Assembly (NCBI GenBank): GCA_947088345.1
Contig: CAMUGE010000002.1
Span: 1 to 64,000, forward strand
Direction of reading: 5' to 3'
Length of the DNA: 64,000 nt
DNA from: an uncultured Roseburia sp.
GTDB taxonomy: Bacteria; Bacillota; Clostridia; Lachnospirales; Lachnospiraceae
In this document: piece after piece, positions 46,857 to 55,824 of the stretch
Layout of the letters: every line of letters begins with the position of its first letter
Numbering within the stretch: position 1 is the first letter of the stretch
Program-made: the position numbers and the translations under genes
The notes under the pieces: generated by a model
What the model was told of the DNA's origin: nothing
The model's input: the letters and a program-made list of their open reading frames with translations, nothing else
Database searches by the model: none

Positions 46857-48452
46857 TTATTTGCTAAGAAAATATGTGTTGTCAAAACCAAATGTTCCCA
46901 GCTTTTGAATATTATGAAATCCCGTTTCTCTTTTGATCCTTTTCAGATGTTTTTTTACGTCTCTCTCTCTCAGGAAAAAAGAAACCACAATTCCATCCGA
47001 AGTGATCCATCTTTGCATTCCGTTCTCTTTCAAATCTGCTGTCGTGACAAACGTGACGCTTTTATATAAGGAAAATTCTGTAAATTCCGGATACAGAAGA
47101 TATGTCTCGTCCTCGTCAAATACACAGACACAGTCATATCCCCTGTGCTCTTTAACCGGTACAAGCGTCTGCCGGCTCTCCAAAAACAGATATTCCCATG
47201 CAAACGCCTGATGACTTCCCAAAATAAGCACAGAAATCACAAGCGCTGTCACTATCAGAAATGTCTTCCCATGCAGCGCATACTGCAAAATCCGAAATGA
47301 AATACACAGCACCCCGGCAAACAGAACCGCATAGATTGGAGAAATATAACGGTCGGCTACAGCAAAAGTAATTTTTGATACTACAATATAATAGAAGAAA
47401 CAGGGAACCAAAACAATACTGTAACGCATAATCTCATATTTTTGAAAACCAAATACAAGTTTTTCCTCCCCCGGCAGAGTGGAAATCTGAAAAAATCTCC
47501 CGGCAAAGCGAAGAAGAGACAGAACCAGTAAAACTGCCAACAGTATTCCAAGTATTTTTCCAAACATCTGCTGATCCAAAAAGTCAAAAAAGCCTTTTAG
47601 ATTTTCGGCATACTGACTGTTTTTTGCCAGATTTTCAACAGCCTCCGCGCCCCTGTACCCAAAAAACATATGTTCAATCATCGACGGAAACACCAGCAGG
47701 GAAACTGCGGCCGCGCAGGACATTGTTATCGTATACCATATGATCTCCCGAAACCGTTTCTCCGCCAACAGACAGATCCCATAAACCACAGAGACAAACA
47801 CGATATAGAGCGTGACATAATAATGGGTCAGAGCGCCGCAGACAGCCGTAACGCCGACTGCGAAATAAAAGGAAAGTTCCTGTCTTCTGCCAACCTGTCT
47901 GACAAACAGAAACGTAAGAAGCGTCACAAATAACATCCCCATCAGATACATCCGGAAATTGGCCGCCTGATGCAAAACCCCGGTCAGCATAATGAATGTA
48001 AACGACAGGATCTCCCGGATATACCCCTCGTCTGTCAGCTGAGAGATCAGTTTGCGCAGCACAAACAGCACTGACAATGCACATACAATATTAATGATTC
48101 CGGCATACCATCTGGAAAACGTATTGGGAAAGAAAGAGCAGATTGTATGTAAAGCGGCATAGTACAGCGGGGGATGCACATCGTTTTTCTGATTTTTCCA
48201 GACATTTTTATAAGCAAAACGCTCCCCGTTCTGTACTCGCATATAATCGTAATAAACCGATTCCCCCGGTTCATACTTGCAGCCATATTTTATCTCCATG
48301 TCAATTCCGTCATTTACGCCGTTCGCCAGCCCATAAGAATATATTTCATCAATATAATAATTTGACTTTAATGATATTACAATTATCATCAATGCAGCAA
48401 ACAACAGATACCAGACTGCCGATTTCGGCAGATGCTTCCATTTTTCTTTCAT
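46857..48452 (-). CDS. GT-C-fold membrane glycosyltransferase (GT39-like)
   Basis: This 531-residue integral membrane protein has about 11 helices, an acidic first extracytoplasmic loop (NYYIDEIYSYG), the DVHPPLYY motif and NFRMYLMG after it, all typical of GT-C enzymes of the dolichyl/polyprenyl-phosphate mannosyltransferase group. They transfer a sugar from a lipid carrier to a protein or glycan outside the membrane. The ATG at 48452 is preceded by AGGAGGG and overlaps the MATE gene stop by four bases (ATGA), so translation is coupled. The acceptor is unknown. Confidence 0.8.
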   Translation of the reverse strand: MKEKWKHLPKSAVWYLLFAALMIIVISLKSNYYIDEIYSYGLANGVNDGIDMEIKYGCKYEPGESVYYDYMRVQNGERFAYKNVWKNQKNDVHPPLYYAALHTICSFFPNTFSRWYAGIINIVCALSVLFVLRKLISQLTDEGYIREILSFTFIMLTGVLHQAANFRMYLMGMLFVTLLTFLFVRQVGRRQELSFYFAVGVTAVCGALTHYYVTLYIVFVSVVYGICLLAEKRFREIIWYTITMSCAAAVSLLVFPSMIEHMFFGYRGAEAVENLAKNSQYAENLKGFFDFLDQQMFGKILGILLAVLLVLSLLRFAGRFFQISTLPGEEKLVFGFQKYEIMRYSIVLVPCFFYYIVVSKITFAVADRYISPIYAVLFAGVLCISFRILQYALHGKTFLIVTALVISVLILGSHQAFAWEYLFLESRQTLVPVKEHRGYDCVCVFDEDETYLLYPEFTEFSLYKSVTFVTTADLKENGMQRWITSDGIVVSFFLRERDVKKHLKRIKRETGFHNIQKLGTFGFDNTYFLSK

Positions 48453-49798
48453 ATGTCCCTCCTGTAATACACGATGCCAACAATATCCGCCAAAATCCAA
48501 CCAATCGGAATCGACCACCAGATTGCGCTCACCCCTAACGATGTGCGCGGCGCCAGCAGATAGGACAACAGCACTCTTGTTCCAAGAGAAATAATCGTCA
48601 GCACAAGAGACAGCCCGGCACGCTGGGTCCCTCTGTAATATCCATACAGTAAAAACAGGCAGCCTATCCCGAAATAAAATATTCCCTCAATTCGAAGGTA
48701 GCTGACTCCTTCTGCGATAATCCGCGTCTCTTCCGCCCCCACAAACATCCGCATTAACGATCCTGACCAAATCCAGACCACAATAGAAACAACCGCGCAA
48801 AAAAGTACGGATACTCCGGCTGCAATTTTAGTCCCTTTCTGAATCCGCTCTTTGTGTCCGGCGCCATAATTCTGCGAGACAAACAGGGAATATGCGTTTC
48901 CAAATTCCTGGGCCGGCATGTAGGCTAACGAGTCAATCTTTACGGCCGCTGCAAACGCTGCCATAACGGTTGTTCCAAAACTGTTGACAAGTCCCTGCAC
49001 CATTAAAATTCCAAGATTCATCACCGACTGCTGAACTCCGGTAAAGACATCGTTCCTGACAATCGTTCCCAACCGATTCCATGACAACTTTCCCTGCGGT
49101 CTTATAAACTGCGGATATTTACAACCGGTATACACAAAAATTCCGATACCTGCAACACCCTGAGAGAGTACCGTCGCCGCTGCTGCGCCCGGAATCTGCA
49201 GGCCAAAGGAAATCACAAACCAGAGGTCAAGCACGACATTCAACACAGATGATGCTGCAAGAAACAAAAGCGGGACAACGGAATTACCAACTGATCGAAG
49301 CAGATAGGCAAAAAAATTGTAAAGAAAGGTGAATCCGATCCCGACCAAAACAATTTTTACGTAAGTATGCATTGGACCATACACATCTTCCGGCGCCGAG
49401 AGCAGCTGCAGGATGATATCTGTTCCCGCAAATACAATCAGATACAAAACAAGCGTCACCGCTCCGATAAAATAGAACGAAAGACGTATGTCCCGATTCA
49501 ATTCTTCCGGTTTCTTGGCCCCATACCATTTGGAAAACAGCGCGCCGCTGCCCATACAAAGACCTATGATCAGAGATGTCAGAAATGTCATCAGCGTATA
49601 TGCGGAACCGACAGCCGCCAGCGCCTGCGCTCCCACATAGCGGCCTACGATAAGCGTATCCGCGATATTATAGATCTGCTGAAGAAAGTTGCCGGCCATC
49701 ATAGGCAGTGCGAACAACATCAGCCTCTTTAATATGGGGCCTTCTGTTAACTTTTTATTACGCGCTTTTTGACTGTGCATAAAATCTGCTGCTTTCAA
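48449..49798 (-). CDS. MATE-family efflux transporter
   Basis: The 449-residue protein has twelve predicted membrane helices and the MATE signatures ADTLIVGRYVGAQALAAVG near the N-terminus and the repeat-related PAQEFGNAYSLFVSQNYGAG in the second half. MATE proteins export drugs or lipid-linked compounds with Na+ or H+. The start is TTG at 49798, eight bases after AAGGAG. It is coupled to the GT-C gene downstream, which raises the possibility of moving a lipid-linked precursor rather than a drug; this is inference. Confidence 0.9.
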   Translation of the reverse strand: MKAADFMHSQKARNKKLTEGPILKRLMLFALPMMAGNFLQQIYNIADTLIVGRYVGAQALAAVGSAYTLMTFLTSLIIGLCMGSGALFSKWYGAKKPEELNRDIRLSFYFIGAVTLVLYLIVFAGTDIILQLLSAPEDVYGPMHTYVKIVLVGIGFTFLYNFFAYLLRSVGNSVVPLLFLAASSVLNVVLDLWFVISFGLQIPGAAAATVLSQGVAGIGIFVYTGCKYPQFIRPQGKLSWNRLGTIVRNDVFTGVQQSVMNLGILMVQGLVNSFGTTVMAAFAAAVKIDSLAYMPAQEFGNAYSLFVSQNYGAGHKERIQKGTKIAAGVSVLFCAVVSIVVWIWSGSLMRMFVGAEETRIIAEGVSYLRIEGIFYFGIGCLFLLYGYYRGTQRAGLSLVLTIISLGTRVLLSYLLAPRTSLGVSAIWWSIPIGWILADIVGIVYYRRDI

Positions 49799-49904
49799 CC
49801 TCTTATCTCCTTTCCAACAACAGGCCTGACCTTTTCGGATATCTTTACCGATTATATCATCTTTTTTAAATTATTCAAGTTTGTTATTCCCACACTTTAC
49901 TCTC

Positions 49905-49933
49905 TTGACTTTATTTTGCTAACCTGCTAGTAT
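49905..49933 (+). promoter_or_regulatory. Promoter of the amino-acid ABC operon
   Basis: TTGACT (49905-49910) and TAGTAT (49928-49933) are 17 bp apart, about 35 bp before the first gene. Confidence 0.7.
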
Positions 49934-49968
49934 GATAACGTAAAACATAACAGGACACGGAGGAAATT

Positions 49969-50775
49969 ATGAAAAAATTACTTGCACTGACAATGACACT
50001 TTTATTATCCTTTTCGCTTACCGCCTGCGGCGAACCGAAATCCGAAAATGCCGGGGCGTCGGCATCGGAAAGCGATCTTGCCTATGTGAAAGAAAAAGGC
50101 TCTCTGGTTGTAGGAATCACTGACTTTGAACCGATGGACTACAAAGACGCAAACGGCGACTGGATCGGCTTTGACGCCGATATGGCAAAAGCATTTGCAG
50201 AAAGCCTTGGCGTTTCCGTTGAGTTTGTCGTGATCGACTGGGATAATAAGGTTATGGAACTGGATGGCAAAACCATTGACTGCGTATGGAACGGTATGAC
50301 ATTAAATGACGAAGTAAAAAGCGCTATGGCGTGCACAAATCCATATTTAAACAACGGGCAGATCGTAATTGTCCCAAAAGACGTTGCCGATCAGTATCAG
50401 GATGTAGAAAGCCTGAAAGATCTCACTTTTGCCGTTGAGGCCGGAAGCGCCGGCGAAGCGCAGGCAACGGAAAACGGCCTGTCTTTCACCCCGGTAAACA
50501 CACAGGCCGACGCGCTTATGGAAGTTGCCTCCGGCACTTCGGACGGCGCGATCATTGATTCGCTGATGGCTGCGGCAATGGTCGGAGACGGGACAGGTTA
50601 TGCAGACCTCACCTATACCGTCAGCTTAAACAGCGAGGAATATGGCGTCGGCTTCCGAAAAGATTCTGACCTTGCGGCAGCATTAAACGCATTCTTCTCT
50701 TCCAGTTATGAAGACGGCAGCATGATGACCTACGCGACAACATACGGCGTTTCTGCTGCAGTCATCGCCCAGTAA
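49969..50775 (+). CDS. Amino-acid ABC transporter substrate-binding lipoprotein
   Basis: A lipoprotein signal (residues 1-20, LTAC lipobox) precedes a family-3 solute-binding domain with GITDFEPMDYKDANGDWIGFDADM, the VWNGMTLNDE hinge region and a final YGVSAAVIAQ. Such proteins capture polar amino acids (glutamine, cystine, arginine classes) outside the membrane for the permease. Length 268 is typical. GGAGG precedes the ATG. An intercistronic terminator separates it from the permease and ATPase genes, a common way to make more binding protein than transporter. Confidence 0.92.
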   Translation: MKKLLALTMTLLLSFSLTACGEPKSENAGASASESDLAYVKEKGSLVVGITDFEPMDYKDANGDWIGFDADMAKAFAESLGVSVEFVVIDWDNKVMELDGKTIDCVWNGMTLNDEVKSAMACTNPYLNNGQIVIVPKDVADQYQDVESLKDLTFAVEAGSAGEAQATENGLSFTPVNTQADALMEVASGTSDGAIIDSLMAAAMVGDGTGYADLTYTVSLNSEEYGVGFRKDSDLAAALNAFFSSSYEDGSMMTYATTYGVSAAVIAQ

Positions 50776-50800
50776 ACAATCAGTCATACACGGAAAAAGA

Positions 50801-50824
50801 GAGCGGAATATCCGCTCTTTTTTT
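50801..50824 (+). terminator. Intercistronic terminator between binding protein and permease
   Basis: GAGCGGA (50801-50807) pairs with TCCGCTC (50811-50817), followed by seven T. It probably lets only part of the transcription reach the permease and ATPase. Confidence 0.75.
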
Positions 50825-50855
50825 CCGGACGAACGGAAAAATCAGGGGGTTTCCT

Positions 50856-51542
50856 ATGGAACTTATTTTGGATCAGATGCCGATTGTCATCCACTCGTTA
50901 AATGTCGGCTTTTTACAGACGTTAAAACTTTTTTTTGTGACATTGATCGGCGCATTTCCGCTTGGCCTTATCATCGCATTCGGATCTATGTCGCGCTTTC
51001 GCCCGCTACGTTACTTTTCGCGTATTCTCGTCTGGGTTGTGCGCGGGACGCCGCTGATGATACAGCTGCTAATTATCTATTATTTTCCCGGACTTGTACT
51101 TGGCAGCCCAATCTGGGGCAGCGGAGAAACAGGCCGTTTTCTGGCTGCCAGCGTCTCATTTATTTTAAACTATGCATGCTATTTCTCGGAAATCTACCGC
51201 GGGGGCATTTTAAGCATACCGGTCGGACAAAACGAAGCCGGCCTGGTGCTTGGAATGACAAAACGGCAGATCTTTTTTAAGATCACGCTGCTGCAGATGA
51301 TTAAGCGCATTGTACCGCCCATGTCCAATGAGATTATCACACTTGTAAAAGACACCTCTCTCGCCCGCATTATCGCCCTGCAGGAGATTATCTGGGCCGG
51401 CCAGTCATTTCTGAAAGGCTCTCAGGGAATCGCGGGGGCGATCTGGCCGCTCTTCTTTACCGCCGTGTACTATCTGATCTGCAACGGCATCTTAACGGTA
51501 CTTTTAGGGCGTCTGGAAAAGAAATTAAATTATTTCCGTTAA
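50856..51542 (+). CDS. Amino-acid ABC transporter permease
   Basis: The 228-residue HisM/GlnP-type permease has about five helices and the family loop with EIYRGGILSIPVGQNEAG (around 111-129), the EAA-type motif that contacts the ATPase. It completes the transporter with the preceding lipoprotein and the following ATPase (16 bp later). AGGGGG precedes the ATG. Confidence 0.93.
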   Translation: MELILDQMPIVIHSLNVGFLQTLKLFFVTLIGAFPLGLIIAFGSMSRFRPLRYFSRILVWVVRGTPLMIQLLIIYYFPGLVLGSPIWGSGETGRFLAASVSFILNYACYFSEIYRGGILSIPVGQNEAGLVLGMTKRQIFFKITLLQMIKRIVPPMSNEIITLVKDTSLARIIALQEIIWAGQSFLKGSQGIAGAIWPLFFTAVYYLICNGILTVLLGRLEKKLNYFR

Positions 51543-51558
51543 CGAAAGGGGAACATGT

Positions 51559-52344
51559 ATGCCTATTTTAGAAGTGGAACATATCAAAAAATCTTTTGAA
51601 CATACGAAAGTACTTGACGATATCAGTTTTTCCCTGGAAGCCGGTCAGGCCGTATCCATTATCGGTTCCTCCGGCAGTGGAAAAACAACGCTGCTGCGCT
51701 GCCTGAATTTTCTGGAGCGGCCGGATTACGGCACGATACGTGTAAACGGTGAAACAATATTCGATGCAAATGATCCTGCTACACAAAAAGAATCCGAGAT
51801 ACGCAGAAAAAGACTTCATTTTGGACTTGTATTCCAGTCATTCAACCTCTTTCCACAGTATACCGCGCTGGAGAATGTGATGCTTGCAAAGGAACTGCTG
51901 GCAAAAGAACTTCCCGACTACAAAGCAAGGAAGAAAGAACTGCATCAGGAAATTGAACAGCAGGCAAAAAATCTGCTGCGTCAGATGGGACTTACCGAGC
52001 GCATGTCAAATTACCCGCACCAGCTCTCGGGCGGACAATGCCAGCGCGTTGCCATTGCGCGCGCGCTGGCGCTCTCTCCCGATATCCTCTGTTTTGACGA
52101 GCCCACATCGGCGCTTGATCCCGAACTGACAGGCGAGGTGTTAAAGGTAATACGGGAACTGGCAGACAGAAAAACTACAATGATTATTGTTACGCATGAG
52201 ATGGCTTTTGCACGCGATGTGGCAAGCCATGTGATCTTTATGGATGACGGAAAAATCTTAGAGCAGGGCGATCCGAAAGAAGTATTGGAACACCCAAAAG
52301 AGGAACGTACAAAACAGTTTTTGTCCCGTTTTCATCAGGAATAG
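51559..52344 (+). CDS. Amino-acid ABC transporter ATP-binding protein
   Basis: The 261 residues carry Walker A GSSGSGKTT (36-44), Q-loop VFQSFNLFPQYTALENVMLA, LSGGQCQRVAIARALA, Walker B DEPTSALDPEL and the switch TH in IVTHEMAF, the standard GlnQ/HisP pattern. The gene ends the three-gene operon and is followed by a strong terminator. An insertion of about 20 residues around 115-135 (ELLAKELPDYKARKKEL) is longer than in typical GlnQ. Confidence 0.94.
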   Translation: MPILEVEHIKKSFEHTKVLDDISFSLEAGQAVSIIGSSGSGKTTLLRCLNFLERPDYGTIRVNGETIFDANDPATQKESEIRRKRLHFGLVFQSFNLFPQYTALENVMLAKELLAKELPDYKARKKELHQEIEQQAKNLLRQMGLTERMSNYPHQLSGGQCQRVAIARALALSPDILCFDEPTSALDPELTGEVLKVIRELADRKTTMIIVTHEMAFARDVASHVIFMDDGKILEQGDPKEVLEHPKEERTKQFLSRFHQE

Positions 52345-52362
52345 AAAAAGTTTTATTAAGAC

Positions 52363-52389
52363 AAAAAGGGCCGCTGACCGGCCCTTTTT
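52363..52389. terminator. Terminator of the amino-acid ABC operon
   Basis: AAAAAGGGCC pairs with GGCCCTTTTT around CGCTGACC; symmetric, so it also serves the converging small gene. Confidence 0.85.
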
Positions 52390-52395
52390 CTGATT

Positions 52396-52812
52396 TTAAT
52401 CCGTAATCACAACCTCAAGCAGCAATTCCTGCCGCTCTTCTTCCTCCGCCCGTTTCCGCTGCTCTTCCGCCATCAGTTCGCGTATTGCATCTTCCAGAGA
52501 ATCAAATTGTTTTAAAAATTTATCCCATTCCTCAATCGTAAACGAACGCGCGCCAATTTGAAAGGACGGCACTGCTTCGCCGTTCTTAATTTTTTCATAC
52601 AGATCGTTGATCTTATCTACAATCATGCGCACAAAATCCTGCGTCTCCTTTGGCGCATTCTTTTTTTCCTCTGCCGCGTCCAGTTCCGCAGCGTCCTGCG
52701 CGCGTTCCACTGCCGAAACCATCTGAGCTTCAAAGCTCTTAGATGCGGATTTTCCGCCTGCTCCCGTTGAAAATATACTGTTTTTCTTCCACTGGCCAAC
52801 TTGTGATATCAT
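52396..52812 (-). CDS. Small charged coiled-coil protein, unassigned
   Basis: The ATG at 52812 follows AAAGGAG by five bases. The 138-residue product is highly charged, with a Ser/Gly-rich N-terminus, a helical middle (about 40-80), FQIGARSFTIEEWDKFLKQF (about 85-105) and a Glu/Arg-rich C-terminal helix ending LLLEVVITD. The middle resembles small proteins often annotated as hypothetical in Lachnospiraceae. No function is apparent and it stands alone between the ABC operon and the LTA-synthase gene. Confidence 0.6.
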   Translation of the reverse strand: MISQVGQWKKNSIFSTGAGGKSASKSFEAQMVSAVERAQDAAELDAAEEKKNAPKETQDFVRMIVDKINDLYEKIKNGEAVPSFQIGARSFTIEEWDKFLKQFDSLEDAIRELMAEEQRKRAEEEERQELLLEVVITD

Positions 52813-52979
52813 AAGCGCTCCTTTCGTTTTCTGCAAAGACACACTGCTATTGTAATCTGAAATCCGTTATTTTTTATATCGACATTACATCCGTATTTTT
52901 CAAGTAGTTTGACACAACCGGTTCCGCATACAACAGGACGGATTTGACTCCCTACTGCACATCACAGTCAAAAGTTATT

Positions 52980-52997
52980 AACATTTTATTAAATGTT
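52980..52997. promoter_or_regulatory. Inverted repeat upstream of the LTA-synthase-like gene
   Basis: AACATTT and AAATGTT flank TATT. It lies just upstream of the -35 element at 53011 and could bind a repressor or activator. The rest of 52813-53010 shows nothing else I can name. Confidence 0.4.
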
Positions 52998-53010
52998 TAT
53001 GAACTGCTAC

Positions 53011-53039
53011 TTGCAATATAAAAAACACCATGCTATACT
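53011..53039 (+). promoter_or_regulatory. Promoter of the LTA-synthase-like gene
   Basis: TTGCAA (53011-53016) and TATACT (53034-53039) are separated by 17 bp, about 50 bp before the ATG. Confidence 0.65.
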
Positions 53040-53091
53040 GGTTTCTCGGATTATAGATTAAAACTTTCTCAAATACCGGGAGACAAACATA

Positions 53092-55134
53092 ATGCGCGTA
53101 AAATTTTCTAAACAACAATTTTTAACTGTTTTAAAAGAGACTACATGGAAAGAATGGATCGGATGTTTCTGGCTGCTTGCGACATTTATTTATATTATGG
53201 CAAATCAGCTCTATATCACAGGTATTGATTCCGTCGATTACGACGTGGTAAACTCTGTCACACATGTTGATACCGTTAATATCGGCAAGATTGTGCTGCT
53301 TTTCTTTGCTTACTGCGGAAGCATTTTCTGTATCCGCTGGAAAAACAACCTCACGGAGCAAAAAGAAAAACAACTGATCCTCGCGATCACCTTTGGATCG
53401 CCTTTTCTGACTTTTACACTACTTGAGCTGAGTTATCAGTCCGACTATATCACCATGCATCCGGTCGCTTTTTTGCTAAATATGCTGATCTTAGGATTTT
53501 GCACCTGGCTGTTTGCAGCGCTGTGCAACCGTTTTCGGCCTGCCGTGCTGATTCCGGCAACGGTCTGGATGATCTACGGATTCGCCAATATCTATGTGCT
53601 GCGCTTCCGGGGATTTGCTCTTTTGCTGACAGATTTTCTTCAGATTGGGACAGCGCTCGAAGTTGCGGAATCATACGACTATACGCTTACCTACTCTATG
53701 GTCGTCATGTTAATCGCGCTGGTCGATTACTATATCATTGTCTGCAAACTGAAAAACATTCGCTATTTCGACAAAAAGAAGCGAGCGGCCGCAATTGGCT
53801 CCATTCCGGTTCTGGCCATATTGTGCTATCTGATCGTGGTAAAAAGTAACATTATTACAGACAACGGAATGAAAATCAACCAGTACAAGCCTCAAAAAAG
53901 TTATAAAAGTATGGGAACATCACTCACGATTGTCGGCAGCGCCAGATTTCTGACACTGGAAAAACCAAAAAATTATACAGAGGAAACGCTTGCCGATCTG
54001 ACTTCAAAATATACTTCAGACCGGGCGGACGCCGTGAATGCAGCCGATTCCCCGGATTTGATTATAATCATGGATGAGTCGTTTACGGATTTCGCCAAAT
54101 TATATAAACTGGACACCAGTGAAGATCCGCTGCCCTTTTTCCACAGTTTATCGGAAAATGTCGTGGACGGGACCATGTATGTAACCGGTTTCGGCGGTCA
54201 GACAGCAAACACCGAATATGAATTTTTAACCGGAAACAGCATGGCATTCCTCTCCGCAGGAGTAGTTCCTTATCAGTCGTACTTAAAGAGTGACACTCCA
54301 CACACTTCGCTTACACGTAATTTTGAGAGCATGGGTTATGAAGACTCCCTTGCAATCCATTCTTTCGGCAAAACAGGCTATAACCGCATCGCATCTTACA
54401 ATGCTCTTGGGTTTGATACCTTTTTGGGAATGGAAGATTTCAGTGAGCCGCGCTCATATCGGAAATTTATTTCCGACCAGTCGCACTTTGAAAAAATTAT
54501 CGAGGTCTATGAGGAGCATAAAGACGAAGACAGCCCCCTGTTCTGTTTTAATGTCACTATGCAAAACCACAGCTCCTACAACAAGATTTACCCGAATTTC
54601 AACCTTGACATTACGGTAAACGATCTGCTGTACAAAGACAGGACAGATATACAGACATTTGTGAACTTGATGAAAAAAACGGATGAAGCTTACGAATATC
54701 TGATTTCCTACTTTGAACAGCAAAAGGACCCTGTTATGATCGTCTTCTTCGGGGATCACCAGCCGAATATCAAGGTAAAACGAAAGAAGAAAGTCGCGCT
54801 GCAAAAATATCAGGTTCCGTTCAAAATCTGGACAAACTATGACATCGAAGAACAGCATCTGGATCAGATCAGTCCAAACTATCTGGGCGCGTTTGTCACA
54901 GAACTTTCCGGCGGGGCGCTGACCGGATACCAGAAGTTTTTGCTTGATCTGTATAAAGAAATACCCGCACTGACACAAAACGGCTATATCGGCGACGACG
55001 GCGTATTATATGAAGTCGACGATGAAACTTCACCCTATTATGAACGACTCAAAGAATACGAAATTCTGCAGTATAATAATCTGTTCGATAAAGAACATAC
55101 CATAGACGAATTTTTCTATCTGCAGGACGAATAG
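53092..55134 (+). CDS. LTA synthase-like phosphoglycerol transferase (sulfatase family)
   Basis: The 680 residues have five N-terminal membrane helices (up to about 260) and an extracellular sulfatase-fold domain. Catalytic elements are visible: MDESF (metal Glu, about 326-331), the GGQTANTEYEFLTG loop with the presumed nucleophile Thr near 371-374, the NHSSY segment and FFGDHQPN with the Asp-His metal ligands (about 552-559). LtaS-type enzymes polymerise phosphoglycerol onto lipoteichoic acid or decorate other glycans. A GGGAG site lies about eight bases before the ATG, and a strong terminator follows. Confidence 0.88.
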   Translation: MRVKFSKQQFLTVLKETTWKEWIGCFWLLATFIYIMANQLYITGIDSVDYDVVNSVTHVDTVNIGKIVLLFFAYCGSIFCIRWKNNLTEQKEKQLILAITFGSPFLTFTLLELSYQSDYITMHPVAFLLNMLILGFCTWLFAALCNRFRPAVLIPATVWMIYGFANIYVLRFRGFALLLTDFLQIGTALEVAESYDYTLTYSMVVMLIALVDYYIIVCKLKNIRYFDKKKRAAAIGSIPVLAILCYLIVVKSNIITDNGMKINQYKPQKSYKSMGTSLTIVGSARFLTLEKPKNYTEETLADLTSKYTSDRADAVNAADSPDLIIIMDESFTDFAKLYKLDTSEDPLPFFHSLSENVVDGTMYVTGFGGQTANTEYEFLTGNSMAFLSAGVVPYQSYLKSDTPHTSLTRNFESMGYEDSLAIHSFGKTGYNRIASYNALGFDTFLGMEDFSEPRSYRKFISDQSHFEKIIEVYEEHKDEDSPLFCFNVTMQNHSSYNKIYPNFNLDITVNDLLYKDRTDIQTFVNLMKKTDEAYEYLISYFEQQKDPVMIVFFGDHQPNIKVKRKKKVALQKYQVPFKIWTNYDIEEQHLDQISPNYLGAFVTELSGGALTGYQKFLLDLYKEIPALTQNGYIGDDGVLYEVDDETSPYYERLKEYEILQYNNLFDKEHTIDEFFYLQDE

Positions 55135-55170
55135 CATCTGTATTCTTCCCCTGCATGGGGTCTGTGCATA

Positions 55171-55213
55171 AAAACCCCCGCAGATTTGCCTCTGGCAAAC
55201 CTGCGGGGGTTTT
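55171..55213 (+). terminator. Strong terminator of the LTA-synthase-like gene
   Basis: AAAACCCCCGCAG pairs with CTGCGGGGGTTTT; the inner GTTTGCC/TTTGCC segments extend the stem. It is the strongest hairpin in the window. Confidence 0.9.
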
Positions 55214-55298
55214 GAAGTTCCACCGTTTCTCTCTCCCTGCCAAACTACTCCAAAACGTCCGGACACCTGCCTTACTCCGATAAAATTGACAACAGAGA

Positions 55299-55402
55299 TT
55301 CGGAGCAAAAAAAATGGCCTAAACACTCTGAATAACCAAGGTTTAAACCATTTTTGTGCCCCTGCCAGGAGTCGGCGCGACAGGATTTGAACCTGCGACC
55401 TC
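55299..55402. repeat. Left copy of a 104-bp direct repeat (att-like, tRNA-Pro 3' part)
   Basis: Bases 55299-55402 are identical to 56094-56197. The repeat holds the tRNA-Pro terminator and the 3' end of the tRNA (acceptor, T arm and part of the variable region). It looks like the far attachment site left by an element that integrated at the 3' end of tRNA-Pro. Confidence 0.88.
55372..55402 (-). pseudogene. Partial tRNA-Pro (3' part only)
   Basis: This is the tRNA 3' part inside the left repeat: discriminator base, acceptor 3' strand and T arm. There is no 5' half, so it is not functional. Confidence 0.8.
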
Positions 55403-55403
55403 T

Positions 55404-55496
55404 GCAAAGGCAAGAGGGCGCAATGGTGGCAGACCAGGCAAGCAGAATGAGAAAGCTGAAATGGTTATGGCCTTATATGACAGCGGTATGAATATG
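55404..55496 (+). pseudogene. Fragment of a serine recombinase/resolvase C-terminus
   Basis: Directly after the left repeat, the frame reads AKARGRNGGRPGKQ, then EKAEMVMALYDSG. This matches the hinge just before the helix-turn-helix of resolvase/invertase serine recombinases (RGRxGGRP). The rest of the enzyme is missing. A terminator follows at 55512. I read it as the end of a deleted recombinase gene. Confidence 0.55.
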
Positions 55497-55511
55497 AAAC
55501 CTAATAATACA

Positions 55512-55541
55512 AGGGTGTCAATGGTTTTGACATCCTTTTTG
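55512..55541 (+). terminator. Terminator inside the tRNA-Pro element
   Basis: AGGGTGTCAA pairs with TTGACATCCT (one G-T pair) around a five-base loop, then TTTTT. Confidence 0.7.
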
Positions 55542-55560
55542 TATGTAATGAAAAATATTG

Positions 55561-55589
55561 TTGTAGGGTGTCAAAAGATGTGTTATAAT
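55561..55589 (+). promoter_or_regulatory. Promoter of the candidate toxin gene
   Basis: TTGTAG (55561-55566) and a perfect TATAAT (55584-55589) are 17 bp apart, giving an untranslated leader of roughly 55-60 bases. Confidence 0.65.
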
Positions 55590-55653
55590 CCCAAACGAGC
55601 AATCGTGTTGCAGGGTGCGTTGACCTCATTCTAAAAAGAATGGGGGTGATGCT

Positions 55654-55767
55654 ATGAAAAAGAGAAAACAGAAGAAACATAAGATTCATATTTCTCTTAT
55701 GGAGTTGCTGACTTTTGGCATATTCCTTTTAGCATTGCTTACATTCGTGTTTACGTTTTGTAAGTAA
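55654..55767 (+). CDS. 37-residue membrane peptide, candidate type I toxin
   Basis: GGGGGTGAT lies just before the ATG. The peptide starts with a Lys/Arg/His-rich stretch (MKKRKQKKHKIHI) followed by a single hydrophobic segment (about 14-36, LMELLTFGIFLLALLTFVF) and ends FCK. Size and layout match the small membrane toxins of type I toxin-antitoxin systems (holin-like toxin, Fst/TxpA groups). A strong promoter, a shared hairpin just downstream and an opposing promoter at 55879-55907 complete the type I arrangement. Too short to be found by length-based gene callers. Confidence 0.6.
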   Translation: MKKRKQKKHKIHISLMELLTFGIFLLALLTFVFTFCK

Positions 55768-55773
55768 TCATAC

Positions 55774-55824
55774 ATAGCAAAAGCCACCCTTGTACTTTGG
55801 TCGGTAGATGGGTGGCATTGCTAT
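55774..55824. terminator. Hairpin shared by toxin mRNA and antisense RNA
   Basis: ATAGCAA..GCCACCC pairs with GGGTGGC.TTGCTAT, with A-rich and T-rich flanks. It lies between two converging promoters and can end both transcripts. Confidence 0.65.

Noticed and set aside
55356..55634. Open frame beginning MPLPGVGATGFEPATS
   Set aside because: The first 16 codons are translated tRNA-Pro sequence; the same artefact recurs at 56151. Only the recombinase-like middle is kept as a fragment.
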